Shown piece after piece: positions 12,180-25,224 of a DNA stretch of 64,000 bases. This DNA comes from Branchiostoma floridae (taxonomy: Eukaryota > Chordata > Leptocardii > Amphioxiformes > Branchiostomatidae). The stretch lies in assembly GCF_000003815.2 (NCBI RefSeq), contig NC_049991.1, forward strand, positions 4,957,150 to 5,021,149, written 5' to 3'. A program made the translations under genes and the position numbers. Within the stretch, counting starts at the first letter, position 1. Each line of letters starts with the position of its first letter. The notes below the pieces were generated by a model, which was not told the DNA's origin, made no database searches, and saw nothing but the letters and a program-made list of their open reading frames with translations.

Positions 12180-13500
12180 TGCCCTTTCCACTGTGATCGT
12201 TGGAGAACCTTGCGCCCGACATTTGTATAACATGTGGTCCCCCCATGCCCGCAGCCCTAATGTTTGTTCTTCAGCCACGAGAGTCCGTAGCCCTCTTTTC
12301 GGTGTTTTCGGTTTACCCTTCGTGCTTGTAAGGTGTGGTGCATGTATGATAAGTTTTCCTGTCCCAGGGACTCAAATAAAACCTGTTACCCGTTTATCGT
12401 CGTTCCTTATCGGGGCCTTCGGCGCTGCGTACGTCTCTTACCCATTGGAATGGACAGTCGACCTGGTGAAAGTTGCTCTGAGGGTCATCCGACTACATCA
12501 GCTCATCTCTTGCGATTTCTTGGACTTTTCCAGGATTTGGTTCTCCTTGTCGACGTAATTCATTTGGGTGAAATGTTCCACGTGACCGCTATACGAATTT
12601 TAAGATCTGCCCTCTTGTTTAGATGTGGGTAGGCTTTTTCTCTCCTAACCTCGAAGCTTTCTCCCGGTCATGCTGTCTTAATCTGCGTGCAATCTGCAAC
12701 GGGTTTGTTGCATGTAATGTGCTTGCGTTGGAGGGTGCAATACATTCGACTCCTTCGCACACGGGTCACACACCTACTCCGCTACTCTGCACGTTGCCTG
12801 GTGGATATACCTCGTATACTCCTGTTTCCCCCACCGCCAGTAGTCTCTTTTGGTGGACGGTTGGAGGAGCTTTGTGATAGCACATGTCCCTTCCTTGTGT
12901 CCACAATAAGGGGTGCTGCTGGGGAGTGTTATTTCCAAAGGAGTCCTGGTGGTTGTTTCATACCCCACACTTGTCACATGCGATATTAACCCTATGATGG
13001 TCTTGAAGACATTGACTACTTCTCCTAATGGTGGTTTTGGTGAGAAAGCACCTACCTCCGTCCAAGTACAGGCCCAGTGTGGTGTCATGAATTTCGCCAA
13101 GCATGTGGGCTTACCAAGGCTGTTCACCCCTCGCCTCTTCTCCGTTTCTTGGGAAAGCTACCATTCTTTGTAATGGTCATTTGTAGACTCAGCATCGGGC
13201 TCAATGTGTCTTTTACTAGCCCTGAGTCCAGATATTCCCTAATTTACCGGATCAGACCTTTAACAACCTGTTATCTAAAGTATAGGAAAACCAATCCCTG
13301 CCCGTACAGTTGTTCACCTTATAGTACAAAATGCTCTTTCAACCTTTGCAACAGAAAGGGGTGTTCTGCATTAAGTCAGATACAAGGCATATTAAGGGAC
13401 ATATTCAGGGACAATCTCTGGAAAATGACTAGCAAAGGGTCTCCACTTGATGAAACCCATTATGTCCTGGTCCACTGTTCCCTCTGCTCTGCTTGAGAGA
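12180..13500. other. Coding-like but unrecognised block, possibly a decayed transposon
   Basis: This stretch is richer in G+C than its surroundings and has several overlapping open frames of 80-140 codons on both strands. The minus frame at 13127-12774 looks moderately protein-like but matches no domain I know. No terminal repeats, splice sites or start context tie the frames together. An old retroelement remnant is possible but not shown. Confidence 0.25.
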
Positions 13501-13640
13501 AGGTTGGTTGGCTTTGATGCAAATGGCCTCTTTCATTCCCCTGAGAAAGTAATTTTTTTTAATCAAGTATCTTCACCCCGTGAAAATCCACTTGGTGTTT
13601 CTATGTGAATGTGTTGCGACATCGTCGAGTTAACTGGGCC

Positions 13641-13683
13641 GTAACATAATGTTGACTACCGTCACAGATGAACTTACATTCAA
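13641..13683 (-). repeat. Short copy of a repeat also present at 23.77 kb
   Basis: 43 bp match 23769-23811 with two differences. On the minus strand both encode the same peptide core (CKF-I/V-CDGSQ-H/Y-YVT), suggesting fragments of a common coding mobile element. The family is unknown. Confidence 0.6.
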
Positions 13684-14519
13684 CTATACTCATCTTCGTT
13701 GTCCTTTCTTTTGAATTTTTGGGCTCCTCCTTCAGCAGTATCTTAATCTCTTGAAGCTGCTTATCAGCGGCTGACTCGTGAGCTCTCTTCAAATCACCCA
13801 GCTCTCGTCCAACAACCCGGTCACCACGTGCAGAAAGGCTGCATTATTCCGCACGATGGCTTGCTAAAATGCCGCTGTTTCTGTCCTCTTGTGCTGACCC
13901 CATCTCGAGAAATTCTTCCGCTGAAGCTGTCGTGCCTGGAAGCAAGACCTCGAATGGAGATCCATCCATCAGTCCACCTTTTCTCCTCTTCTAACACCTG
14001 CTCACCACCTGTTCTCATTAATAAACAGTCACCTGTGCACAACCCAAACGCGCAATGTGTCAATGCAGAATTTCACTTCGTTATATGCTAGAAGTTAGTA
14101 TTTTTATTCTGTGCACCTGTTCTTTGCATTACGAAGGGTTCCATTTCGGCGGCGTCACGATTAAATCACGGGGTGGTTTTATCACCGGGTACCTGATTTA
14201 TTTTAAATCAAGGGCGCCAAAATACCCCGGCAGCCGCAAGGGGCCATGTAGGGTTCACGCTCAAAAAAAAAAATACTGCCCGGCATGACCCCCTTTTCCT
14301 TTGGGACCTAAGCCTTATGCTTGCGTGTCTTCTAGAATGACAGTAAAACTATCTTCATCTGAATTCCAACTTAGTATGGTTTCCTTTCAATCTATCAAGG
14401 GGGGAAATCGTCTTGCTAACCCTACATATCAAATTACAATCCATCCAGAGGCAGAGTTATTAAGTTATGCTGCAAAATATCCGGAAACACAACCAGACAC
14501 ACACCCATACACGGTCAGC

Positions 14520-14630
14520 AATGCATACGCACACACACATGCACACACACACACACACACACAAACACAAGCACCAACACACAAACATGCACACACACAC
14601 ACACACATACACACGCGCACACACCACACA
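14520..14630. repeat. (AC)n-rich microsatellite
   Basis: Interrupted ACACAC tracts. They create artefactual His/Thr-rich and Cys/Val-rich open frames on the two strands. Confidence 0.95.
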
Positions 14631-15937
14631 TGCAAACTTATGTCATTGTACTTTGTTCGTACAATCATCCGTTTATGGAACTGAGGGGTACATAAACTGG
14701 AGTTAAGCAAACAAAAGTCAGCTGACAAAGGTTACTCAGTGTGTACTGACCGCTAGGTTACTGATCGCTAGGTCTTACGCACCTAGACCGCTATGTTTTT
14801 TTTATCCCTATAGCTCTGTCACATACACGCCCCTTCAGTTATTATTACATTTAAGGACCCCGACAGTTATTGTCCCAGGTACGGTCACTCACATCAGCGA
14901 GAACCCTGCTCTTTACTATTAGTGTGGCGGGTTCTTCAATTGACTTTTTTTGTCAAATTCCAACTTACTTGTACATGATTTGTCAATTTTGTTTTGTATT
15001 TATTATTTCATTTGATCATTTATGATATAACTTTTATACCATCAGTATACTTCCCATAATAATTTTAACTAATAAGGTGTGTGCTTCTTTCTTTCAATTT
15101 ACGTTATGTATAATCCTGCGAATTTTTTCTGCGACTCAGTTCTGGGGAGACCCAAGAAAAGCCACATTTGCTTCTACCCCCCCCCCCCCACCCACACACA
15201 CTTGTACTTCATTTCTGTATATGCATTGTTTTTGAGCCATGTTGCTATGTGTGAATAAAGAAATAAATGTCCTTAGACACGAGACCTTAATTTAGAACGT
15301 CCTATTCTTGGGGCATCGACATCATACAATATTAATACATCTCTGTTAGTTTTATTGCTGTCATAAGTCAACAAATATGTTTCTTTGAATGGATCCTGGT
15401 CATTTCTTTTCCCAAATTACAGGAAGTTATTTCCAACTGTTCAAGTTTTTTCCTGAATGTTTGGCACAAGGTAGATATTCTGTTTGTTCGGCTCAACATC
15501 CTCCCTTTTTGCTTTTCACTAGAAGGTTATGTTTTCGGTAGCGCGCGCGCGTGTGTATGTGTTTGTAGAGTTCTTACATGCAAATCACGGTCTTCATGTG
15601 AAAATAAAGAAAAAGCAGGTGCGTTCCTAAATAAACTTGCATTACATGTAAATGAAACACACAAGAATCGGAACAAAAAGTAAAATTCTCGACAATTCAC
15701 CTTCACACGATAAATGATAAAGCTGTTAACGTTAGGAGGTGTGTGTACAAGAGCACGTGATACCGTTCAGGGCACTGGGGTTAGGGGTCAACGACCGAGC
15801 GTACATGGGGACCGACACCGTCTTGTGACTGAGTTGTGATTATTAGTACAGGCACTTTCGCTGTATTTGTTTTAGACCGTCGTTCCCCATATATACGTCC
15901 CGAGCTGTTGAGCGCCGCACTAAACGGATGATCCAAC
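14631..15937. other. Intergenic, 5' flank of the sulfatase gene
   Basis: No coding sequence is seen. It holds a poly-C tract with CA repeats at about 15177-15200 and an alternating GC/GT tract at about 15541-15556. The sequence becomes less A/T-rich in the last 200 bp before the start codon. I could not point to a convincing TATA box. Confidence 0.45.
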
Positions 15938-18900
15938 ATGCTGCGTGCTGTACTGCTGCTTCTTACCGCCGCCCTGGCTGTGGGGGCCGAACAACCCGGA
16001 AGTAAGGACACAACCAAGCCAAACATCCTCTTCATCGTCGCAGATGATCTCGGTAAGGACGTAATAATAGACAGAAACTGACATATTTATCTACATGAAA
16101 AAGTTGAGATATTGTTTAAGGTGCGTGTGTGTGTTAGAACCTCTGGATGGATTGTAAAGATATTTAATAAGTGGATGGTGACTGGGAGGACAAAGGTCAA
16201 TGTCGATATTTGGTTCTTTTTGTTATGTGACCTTATCAGCTTGGTTTTTTACCCGGACGTGCATGCTAAGTTTTGATATTATGGTGGCAGACAGCTTTTA
16301 ATGTTAAAGAAGTTTATTCTTGAGCTGCAGGGTCTTTTTAAAAGAACGACAGGTTTCTATAATATTTAGTATGCAGTAAGCTTAGGCAGTATATAATGAA
16401 GTGAAAATTATGAATTCATTTGCAAAATTGATGAAGAAAATATAAATTTGTATTGTTAAGAACATCATGGGACTAAAATACATATAAATCATGCAGTTTA
16501 TGGCAGGTGGAACATTAACAGATACCAACTATGCAAATAAGTTTCAAGTTTTTTATAATTAATGAAACAGTATGATTATTCTTAAAACCAGTAAAAGATT
16601 GGAATACTTAAAGGTAGTAACTTAGCATAGATTATGTAGATGCGGAAGTAATTTGCATGATCAGAATATGTCATGGAGATGAAAGGTCTCCGAACTGTTG
16701 TTTAATAAAAGACAATCAATTATGCATGGCAACGACTGTTTTCATGTTTATATCAAATATGCATCTACCTACTTATGAGATCCATTCCGTACTTAGTATT
16801 GATGGCGACAAACATAACATATTAATATTGTCGCTTTCACCATCGCCTTCTTGACTTGGATTTTATACGATAGGAAAACTTAAAGGACAACAGGATTTCC
16901 CGTCTCCTAAAATCATATTTTTCTTACGATTTGAAAAATCAAGCGAATGTGCAGATTAGTCTAAAACCACTACGTTTGGGATTGAAAATGATTAAACATG
17001 TTCTCAATCAGCACTCCTGTTTTCTTTGTTTCCAGGCTGGAATGACGTAGGTTGGCACAACCCTGACGTCAAAACACCTGTCCTGGACCAGCTGGCTAAC
17101 GAAGGCGTCATCCTCAACCAATCTTACGTCAACTACGTCTGTACGCCGTTAGTATCCCCAGAAACTTGCAACAAACATTCCTTGCCAAATTTTCCCTGTT
17201 GTTCATATACCTGTGTTTTTATGTGCATGTGTTTGTGTTTTTCTATGTGCTTGCCCATGCATTTGCGTGTAAGCATTTGTGAGTGTGCATGTCTATGTAT
17301 GAGTGTGTATACGTATGTGTTGTGTTTTTATAAAAGAATACAAAAACTTTCTGCATGATGCCAGGGGTGTTGTTTGTGCAAAATCGTATGGTCTAGTGTG
17401 GCCAAATTCGGTACCAATGATTGTTTTGTTGTAACAGCTTTGATGTTGTAAATTCCAGGTCCAGAACAGCCTTCATGACCGGGTACTTCCCCTACCACGT
17501 GGGCACACAGGTTGGTCAATCTACTCTATATTACTATTGTCGAAAAATTCAAATTGTTTTTTTTTATTTTTTTTATTTCGCACATGTAAGGTTATTACAG
17601 TTACAATACACCTTTCTTGCGCGGCGGCCATGATAGATCGAAGACGAGGTCTATTAGTCCAACAGACGAAACCTATTTTTAAAATCTGCTCCAATTTAGT
17701 TTCCCCTCAAACCGCACAATTATCACAATAAAAGATCAAATAATGAATATTGTAACCAGTGTTATGCACCGAAAGATTTAGCAATTTAGAGTAGCGTAGA
17801 CTGGTCCAATAGTTCCTTTAAAGATGAAAAAAAACGTAATAATGCAAATATCTAACGAAAATGCAGCCGTTTTCTTATTGGTCGCTTTCCTAATTGGCAG
17901 GCTATCATTGATTGAACTGCTAATTATGACTGACATTATTTTGATTGCCTCATTGAACTCGTTTAGATCTATCATGGTCACCGCGAGAGAAAAGTGTATT
18001 TTCACAATATACCGATCGATACGTTCCCCTTTTGCTGGAATGATAGCAAAGCAGTTACGTGTAAAAGGGTGAAATCTGCCATCTCTGACTGCCCGTTTTT
18101 TTCCATGATTTTTTCCAGCACTTAGTGTTCTTTCCTTTTCAAGCGCAAGGCATTCCATCTAACTTCAGCTTCTTACCAGAGAAACTGAAGGATTTGGGGT
18201 ACGCCACTCACATGGTGGGCAAGTAAGTGTTTTTGTTACCTCCATGAAATGTCATGGAGGTTACATTTTAAATAGCGTTTGTGTGTCTGTCTGTCTGTCA
18301 ACAAGATATGTCAAGAGCAGCCAAATTGATTAGTTTCATACTTGGTGTGTTGGTGAGGTGTGATGAATGCTGAAAATGATTAGATTTTGGGGCCCCTAGC
18401 GGCTTTCCTTGGTACTGCAGCGCAACTTCTGGGTTCGCTTTCTCGTGGCCTGAAAAAGCCATGGTCATAAGTTTTGAGTATCAGATAGCTCTTGTGCTCA
18501 GAAAAAAAGTGACATAAACATTGGGCCCCCTAGCGACAAGTTTTGGGTTAGCAGGATCATTTGTGTCAAAAAAATCTATAGTTGATAACTCAAGAAGGGA
18601 ACAACGAATTATTATGTTTTTTGGTATGTAGGTACATTAAACAATGTTGTACAACATAAACTACTGATTATGTAAAATAGGATTACATTTGCATAATTAA
18701 TGAGAATAATGTATCATAGCAGTTTTTTCAATGTTTCTCTTGTCCCGGACATAATTAGGTCTTGACATTCTATTGGTAAATAGCTTTTAACGTCATGCCA
18801 AATTGGAGTAAGTTTCAGCCCCCTAACATTTATTTTGGAACTGCAGGGGCATTTTTTGTCAAGACATTCCAAAGAGGATTTTAGGCATGCGGGGAGCTTA

Positions 18901-21691
18901 GGCAAATGTGTTTATAATGAGATACGTATATGTTATGCAGATGAGGACTTAATTTGTATACTTAATGTCGAAATTGCATAATTTCATCGTTTTCAATATC
19001 TGGATTTCAATAAATATAACACATGTGAATTATGATAGATCGAACATAAGCAGATACCAAATATGCTAATGAGTTGCATAATATATGCTAAAATGGTAAA
19101 ACCGCTCAATGATTAATGATGGGAATTTCATACTTGTGACGTTTGTATGTTAGTCAATGATGAACATCACCATGCATAAATTATGTAAATGTTCAAGTCA
19201 TTTGCATAAGATTTACAAAAGTTCTAATTATTTCTTGTAGGTATGAGGTCGCCGAACTCTAGTTATCAATGAGTTTTAAACGAAACTGGTGTCCTGTCTT
19301 AATATTTCCATTGTAACTTTAAGTGCCATGCAGGACTGTTGTACAGTTAAGTTACATACAGATCTGTTATTCTACGTCATGTTCCTATTGTATCTTAGTT
19401 CCATACAGGAGTTTGTAATTAGTAATATTAAGTTGCATACAATGCAGTTGTTTTGTATGGTGTTTATGTCCGTATAATAAGAAGAAAAAAGTGTGCTACT
19501 GTAGGAGTTGGTGTTTATGCTTTTTCTAGTGTATAAAGACACCTCAAATCACAACCGGTGAGGTATGCAATGCTCAACTCAGTGTTTATATAATATTCAA
19601 TGAAAGCAACTGGTGCTAATTGGAAAAATTGCGTTTTTTTTCATATCAGTGCAATACCTTTCCAGTGTTTGTTGAAAGTTGTAGAAGGAATCTTGTTGTT
19701 CAAGTCGGTTATAATCTATAGTGAGGAAATATTGCCGTCATCACATGGCCGATACAGCTCGGCGGTTTTAGTCACGTTGTTGTCCCGTGTGTAAACATTA
19801 CGTGTACGACTCGCAAAACGCGAGTGTAAAGATCAAGATCAATACAAGATCAATCTTTCTTGCGCAACAATGATTACAACTTCTATCCCGCCCTGACTTC
19901 AGGTGGCATCTGGGCTTCTGTAACTGGAATTACACCCCGACTTACCGCGGCTTCGACTCCTTCTTTGGCTACTACAACGGAGCGGAGGACTACTACACGC
20001 ACGTTGTCGGTAAGAATCAGCTTCCACAGTCATGAAATTGTCGATGAGTGACCATTGTGATTGTAAGAAGACCGTGTAAACTGGACTGGATGGCCAGGCT
20101 TATACAAGTTATCATATGGGATAAAGATATCACAATCACACATGCATTAATTAGAAACAAACGTCAAAACTTTTTGAAGATCAGGAAATTAAAGGTGACT
20201 TCAGTGAAATGGAATTTTAAACTTTACGTGACCATATTTTACATGGTTTATTATTCTAACATTCAAGCTGCTGGACTGGATCTAAGAGACGACAAGGAAG
20301 TGGTGAGGACAAGGAATGGGCAGTACAGCACGGTGAGTAAAATCATCTTCTTCTCATCACTTGATTATCTGATACACGTCCTTGTCTTTACCGTCTTCCT
20401 CATGATGCCCATCTTCATTTTCCCCCTCGAAATACTCATTCTCGTTACCTCCCCTTATTACCATCCTCTCACCATTTCATCCTTTATCCTCCTCATTATC
20501 CTACTTATTAAATTTCTCTTCAGTACATCCATCGTCCTTAATCTCCTATTACTATCCTTCTAGATCCTCGTGATACCCACTCTCCTTATCAGTCTCACCA
20601 TCGCTCTCATTATGACGTTAATCCCCGTCATTACGATCCTCCTCATGATGTTGATTCTTTTTATTTTCATTACCTTGAGCTCCTCCTTTCACCATTTTAT
20701 CATCCTTTCTTCTGATTCTCTTTCTTCGTCTTACGCCAATAATACTATCTGTAACGCTTTATCAACATGTTATATATATGTATATCCCCGTTTCTTGTTT
20801 GCATGTCCTGGATATTCTAGAAAATTCCAATCTTTATCTTTTACCTGGTCTGTTGCAGTACTTCTTCACAGACCGAGCTGTGGATATAGTAGAGAAGCAC
20901 CCTGCGGACACGCCGCTGTTTCTGTACCTGCCCTTCCAGAATGTGCACCAGCCCCTGCAGGTCAGCACTGAACTTCACACATTGGCCAATTAGATTTATT
21001 CTCACCATACAATAGTCTTTTTTTGCAGGGGGTGGGAGGGGGTTTAGATGGAGTGAAATGTGATGTATATGATAATCTCTTCGAGACATTCGAACACTAT
21101 TTTGCTCTTTATACCCACACACTGCAAACATATGGGATTGTTCGTATTCCATGCATTGACACTGAAAAGTTCAAATCTCATGGTTAGCATTTAAAAACCA
21201 GCACATAGATCTGTTGCAATGTTATTTTTCTTTGAATTTCGTCGTTACAGTTGTAATCTACGGGAAAGATTATGCTGATTTTCAGTTCGAATTGATGAGA
21301 CGGGCGTACGAAAGCGCGTCGAGTTTAGTGCAAACCTTAATTTTGTTGCGGCATGGGGCTACTCTCAAAGCAGAGGCCGGCATGGGGCTACTCTCAAAGC
21401 CACAAAGACACACAAAAAACAGTACACAATATCAAGCCCGCCTTACAAAAATGTTTAAAAAAAGCCCGAGCCTAACTTCTGCTTGGCGAGTATCATAAAG
21501 CGGCTTACTGTGGATGAAATACAAAGAAACAAACCCACACTTGTATTTTTCTACAGGTTCCCAAACGATTTGAAGACATGTACGCGAGCGTCGAAAATGA
21601 AAACAGGCGAATACTTCTTGGTAAGTTATATATCATATGACAGTTACATGTATATTCCAAAACAAGTTTTCGAGAATAAGATTTATAAAAT

Positions 21692-21723
<32 letters not shown>

Positions 21724-24700
21724 AATTTAATTTTAATACGCTCTCTTGACTTTTAATGTAGGTATGGTGAGCGCCTTGGACGAAGCTGTAGGCAACGTTA
21801 CCATGGCGATGAAGAAGGCGGGGCTATGGGACAACACTCTGGTGATCTTTACCACCGACGTAAGGAAACACCAACTTTTTCACGTCGTTTGAAAATGCCC
21901 TGCACTTAGTGTTTGAAGTGTCTTTATTTGCCTCTTCGTAATACACAAAACTCAAGGGTCCCGTTCTCAGGATTGGGCACTCAGTACACAATTTCTGTAA
22001 GCATTCACGGACTTTCAGAGCTGAAACTTGATGAGGCAGCTTCAACACTGCTAATCATCCAGTCAACACTGAACAAGAGTATTGAGCCGGCGCTGTAAAT
22101 CAAGCGGTGGGAAATATCCCGCACTGGAAACCAAATGCTGAGACCGTAGATACTGATGCCGTTTAGCACTAAAACACTAGTGCTGAACTTTCTTTAGCAT
22201 GGGTCGCGCAGTGCGGAGGCAGAAATCTAGATTAAACTGATGCGTCAAAAACAGGGGCGTTAACATTAATCACTCGCGTAACTGTCAATTACGATGCTTG
22301 AGGGGGCTGGAGGAGCGTGTTGTGGATATCCAGGATGCGCTCTGATCGGTGCGCGGCTAAGACAGAGCGCGTTTGGGATAGGTTAAGATCCGTTCGACAG
22401 GTGATTCAGCAGCTTAGACCGGTTTAATTTAGAGTATTTGTTCGTTCCTCTGTCATTTCGCTCGGTGAAAATTGTACATTTCTCCAGAATGGCGGCTGGA
22501 TCTCTGCCAGCGGTAACAACTTCCCCCTCCGTGGCGGGAAGACCACCTTGTGGGAGGGGGGCACTAGAGGCGTGGCCTTCGCGCACGGCAAGATGCTTCA
22601 GAAGACTGGCTACACCAACAACGAGTAGGTCAAATTACTTTCAATTGCAACGCTTAATGCAAAATACTTTTAGTTTATACTCTAAACCATCAGAAATTCA
22701 TAGGGTTTATTTCCGTATAAACAGAAGACAGGATAACTATAGCGCTGAAAGAGAGGTGTTTCTCTTCTTGATGTAATATTTTATTCGGTAAGGATCTCAC
22801 AGGCGACTAAGGTACACAATTTCATACTTATTACAAGGTTTGACATACAACTAACCACATAAAAACAATAACTTTTTTACGATCTGCTTAACATAGTACA
22901 AACCATAGGACAAACCATACATAAGTTACAGATAATGCCTAAGTATTGATGGTATTACTGGGTTACCTAAGTATTGAAAAGATGTACAAAATTTACACGT
23001 ATAATACTTCTTAACCATACCAATAGGTTGTTGAAAACACTTTCCAAAACTTACGTTTCGACTAGTTTATACGCGTTTAGCGTTTTTCGGTGTTTGTCGT
23101 GGTTTTCGTACTCCCAAACTCATTTCTGTTCTCATCTTTAGGATGATTCACGCAGTAGACTGGTTCCCAACAATCCTTGAGGCTGCAGGCGGCACTGCAG
23201 GTATACGCTTGGGTTTTGAAAAGCACTTCTAACATTATATACCTTATCATCCTTTAACAAAAATTTATACGTAGATTCTTCCCATTAGGTTGTATTTGTC
23301 TTTTAACCTAAGTATCATTCGGGATTCTGGTAAGAAAACTGTCTCTCACTTTAATTGTATTTCGCGTGTCCATGTAACATAATATGCCCTTACCATACGC
23401 ATATTTCCCAGTTTTTTTTAGTAAGACATTGGGACAGGGATCGCTAATAAATTTCAATGCATTATAGAAACAGTATTGGTAAGAAATGAAATATATACTA
23501 GTTTTGCTGAGTCTGATGATCCCTTTTCTGTGTTAAAATTTTAAAACCCTATATCCGTACACAAAATAAAGCGCTTACCAACATTTCGATCAGTCCTCTG
23601 ATCCTTATCAAGTTAAAATGACCCAAAACCTTAAGTCAAACATCCAGACCGGAAGTGTTACGTCAGCAAAGGGTCAAGGGTGCTTGGCAGTCGGTATCGG
23701 CCCCGGGGAGGTTGGTGGTCTCTGATGTAAATGTAATAATTTGTGTACGGATACAGGGTTTTAGAATTGTAACATAATATTGACTACCGTCACAGACGAA
23801 CTTACATTCAAATCCCTTTTCTATATTTCCTGTAGATGACGCCATAGACGGGGTTAGTCAGTTGGACACCATCTTGTCGGGCAAGCCCTCCCCACGCACT
23901 GAATTTGTCTACAACATTGACGACTATAGCGCTTCTACAAAGCAGGGAGCAATAAGGTAAAACTACTGTTAAATTAAATATAACCTTAATTCTAATATCA
24001 TCTCCAACCCCTAGTCCTAACACTCACCACGTACCGAGTTTGTCTACAACATTGACGACCAGAGCGCTTCTACAAAGCACGTAGTAATAATGTAAAACTA
24101 CTGTAATATTGTGTATTTATGGTGCAAACGCGTATGTGTGAATAATACTATCAATCTTGTTGAATAATATATAAGAATATTATTTTGTACTTTGCTTTCT
24201 TAAAGTTTTAATTAAACATATTACCATGTCTTGTTTTCCAGGGTTGGTGATTACAAGCTGATCGAGGGGTATGCCGGGACGCCTGACGGGTGGATCCGTC
24301 CTGACAACATGACGGCCGGTAAACCGGACTGCGCATGCGCAGATCCCGCCACCGGGACCTGGCTCTTCAACCTCAAAGGTGCGACCTGGGAGCTCTTTGC
24401 ATCCGTTTATCTCGTTTTATCTGCAATTTTGGACAGAATCCATGGGGTGGGTCACATTATGATCAGTAACAAAATACCAATGGCATTAAATTTTGTCAAT
24501 GTTAGATCCTGACGCACTTGCTTTGGCTGGAGCCGTTTTCTCGCATCTTCTCGCAAGTCTCCCTCTTTAAAAAGAGCCCTTTCTCACTTTCAAATACGCA
24601 TGTGCAGCGTCAGGAATTGTGCGTAATATGTCAAAAGTGACATCCCCTGAGATATAACCAAACCCCTTCTTGGTATTGTTATGCAAAGTGAGCTTATGGC

Positions 24701-25070
24701 CGAAACTAGAATTGTGTACAAGTCATGGGCCTATACATTTTACATATCACTCACAGATCCCGTCAAAGAGCTTACAAAATAGCAAACTATGTGTATCTGG
24801 ATCACAAGAAGTATAAAACAAGGTTTAAAATTCATTTTACCAAAAAAAGAAACCAAACCGTTAGCTATGTTTTTTTCTTACGACTACACTCGTGCAGACG
24901 ATCCCACAGAGCACCACAACCTCGCGGACTCCATGCCGGACAAGCTGAAGGAGATGCAGGCTAAGCTGGAGGAGTACAAGGAGAGCCTGGTGCCAGCCAT
25001 TTTCCCACCGGTTGACCCAAAATCACTCCCAGCGGAATGGGGAGGGGCGTGGTCCCCCGGCTGGTGCTAG
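15938..25070 (+). CDS. ARSB: Arylsulfatase B-like sulfatase, 14 exons, 481 aa
   Basis: Predicted lysosomal or secreted sulfatase hydrolysing sulfate esters, in the N-acetylgalactosamine-4-sulfatase family. Exons: 15938-16052, 17036-17147, 17459-17510, 18119-18222, 19903-20009, 20268-20332, 20859-20960, 21557-21620, 21762-21859, 22488-22624, 23142-23200, 23836-23956, 24242-24378, 24898-25070. All have AG/GT borders and matching phases, totalling 1446 nt. A signal peptide ([16 protein letters not shown]) precedes [11 protein letters not shown], the metal-binding aspartates. The formylglycine motif C-T-P-S-R is assembled across the exon 2/3 junction. [28 protein letters not shown], the FTTDNGG metal site and a tail with a [11 protein letters not shown] motif all fit ARSB, whose human form is about 530 aa. 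The catalytic residues I can check are present, so it looks functional. Introns hold repeats. ARSI/J-type relatives are less likely because of the many introns. Confidence 0.93.
16600..16705. repeat. Fragment related to the intron-4 repeat
   Basis: The phrase around ttatgtagatg, then atttgcatgatcag, then ggtctccgaact in intron 1 parallels 19170-19262 (ttatgtaaatg, atttgcataag, ggtcgccgaact). The two introns therefore carry diverged copies of the end of the same element. Confidence 0.55.
18234..19262. repeat. Hairpin-led dispersed repeat in sulfatase intron 4
   Basis: It starts with the near-perfect hairpin gttacctccatga / tcatggaggttac, followed by (TCTG)n and then about 900 bp of A/T-rich non-coding sequence ending near ggtcgccgaactctag. 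The order hairpin, short tandem run, body is shared with 439-740 although the sequences differ. It is probably a non-autonomous transposable element inserted in the intron. Confidence 0.55.
20340..20760 (+). repeat. Pyrimidine-rich degenerate tandem tract in intron 6
   Basis: The strand is dominated by tcatc/tcctc-type steps for about 400 bp with hardly any purine runs. Translation gives artefactual Ile/Leu/Ser-rich hydrophobic frames (20048-20563 and 20570-20971) that span the intron. They are not membrane proteins. Confidence 0.8.
23560..23815. repeat. Retroelement-like repeat fragment in sulfatase intron 11
   Basis: Contains aacatttcgatcagtcctct followed by gatccttatcaag, a phrase resembling the 3' ends of invertebrate retroelements, and the minus-strand peptide core [14 protein letters not shown] shared with 13641-13683. 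It ends about 20 bp before the acceptor of exon 12. The family is unknown; a Penelope-like element or a LINE is possible. Confidence 0.5.
24021..24103 (+). pseudogene. Partial tandem copy of sulfatase exon 12
   Basis: About 83 bp repeat the 3' half of exon 12 and its donor region (23886-23969). The core FVYNIDD-SASTK is still readable and the flanking taaaactactgt is kept. The copy has lost the upstream acceptor and half of the exon, and the donor changed from ataag/gtaaaac to ataat/gtaaaac. It is a local duplication of about 135-bp offset, unlikely to be used as an exon. Confidence 0.8.
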
Positions 25071-25100
25071 GCAACGGGGCGTGGTCCATGGCCGGTGCTT

Positions 25101-25200
25101 NNNNNNNNNNNNNNNNNNNNNNNNNNNNNNNNNNNNNNNNNNNNNNNNNNNNNNNNNNNNNNNNNNNNNNNNNNNNNNNNNNNNNNNNNNNNNNNNNNNN
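25101..25200. other. Assembly gap (100 N)
   Basis: Exactly 100 N, a placeholder of unknown true size, between the sulfatase 3' end and the LDLa exon of the opposite-strand gene. Confidence 1.
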
Positions 25201-25224
25201 GAGAAAAAAGGAAAACCAAAATAC

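Noticed and set aside
14301-14728. His/Thr-rich and Cys/Val-rich frames
   Set aside because: Arise from the (AC)n microsatellite on the two strands.
17026-17358. 110-codon frame read as a single small gene
   Set aside because: It is sulfatase exon 2 read through its donor into the intron.
20048-20971. Long hydrophobic open frames (171 and 133 codons) that could be taken for a membrane protein
   Set aside because: They lie in a pyrimidine-rich degenerate repeat within intron 6 of the sulfatase, overlap real exons in other frames, and have low-complexity Ile/Leu/Ser content.
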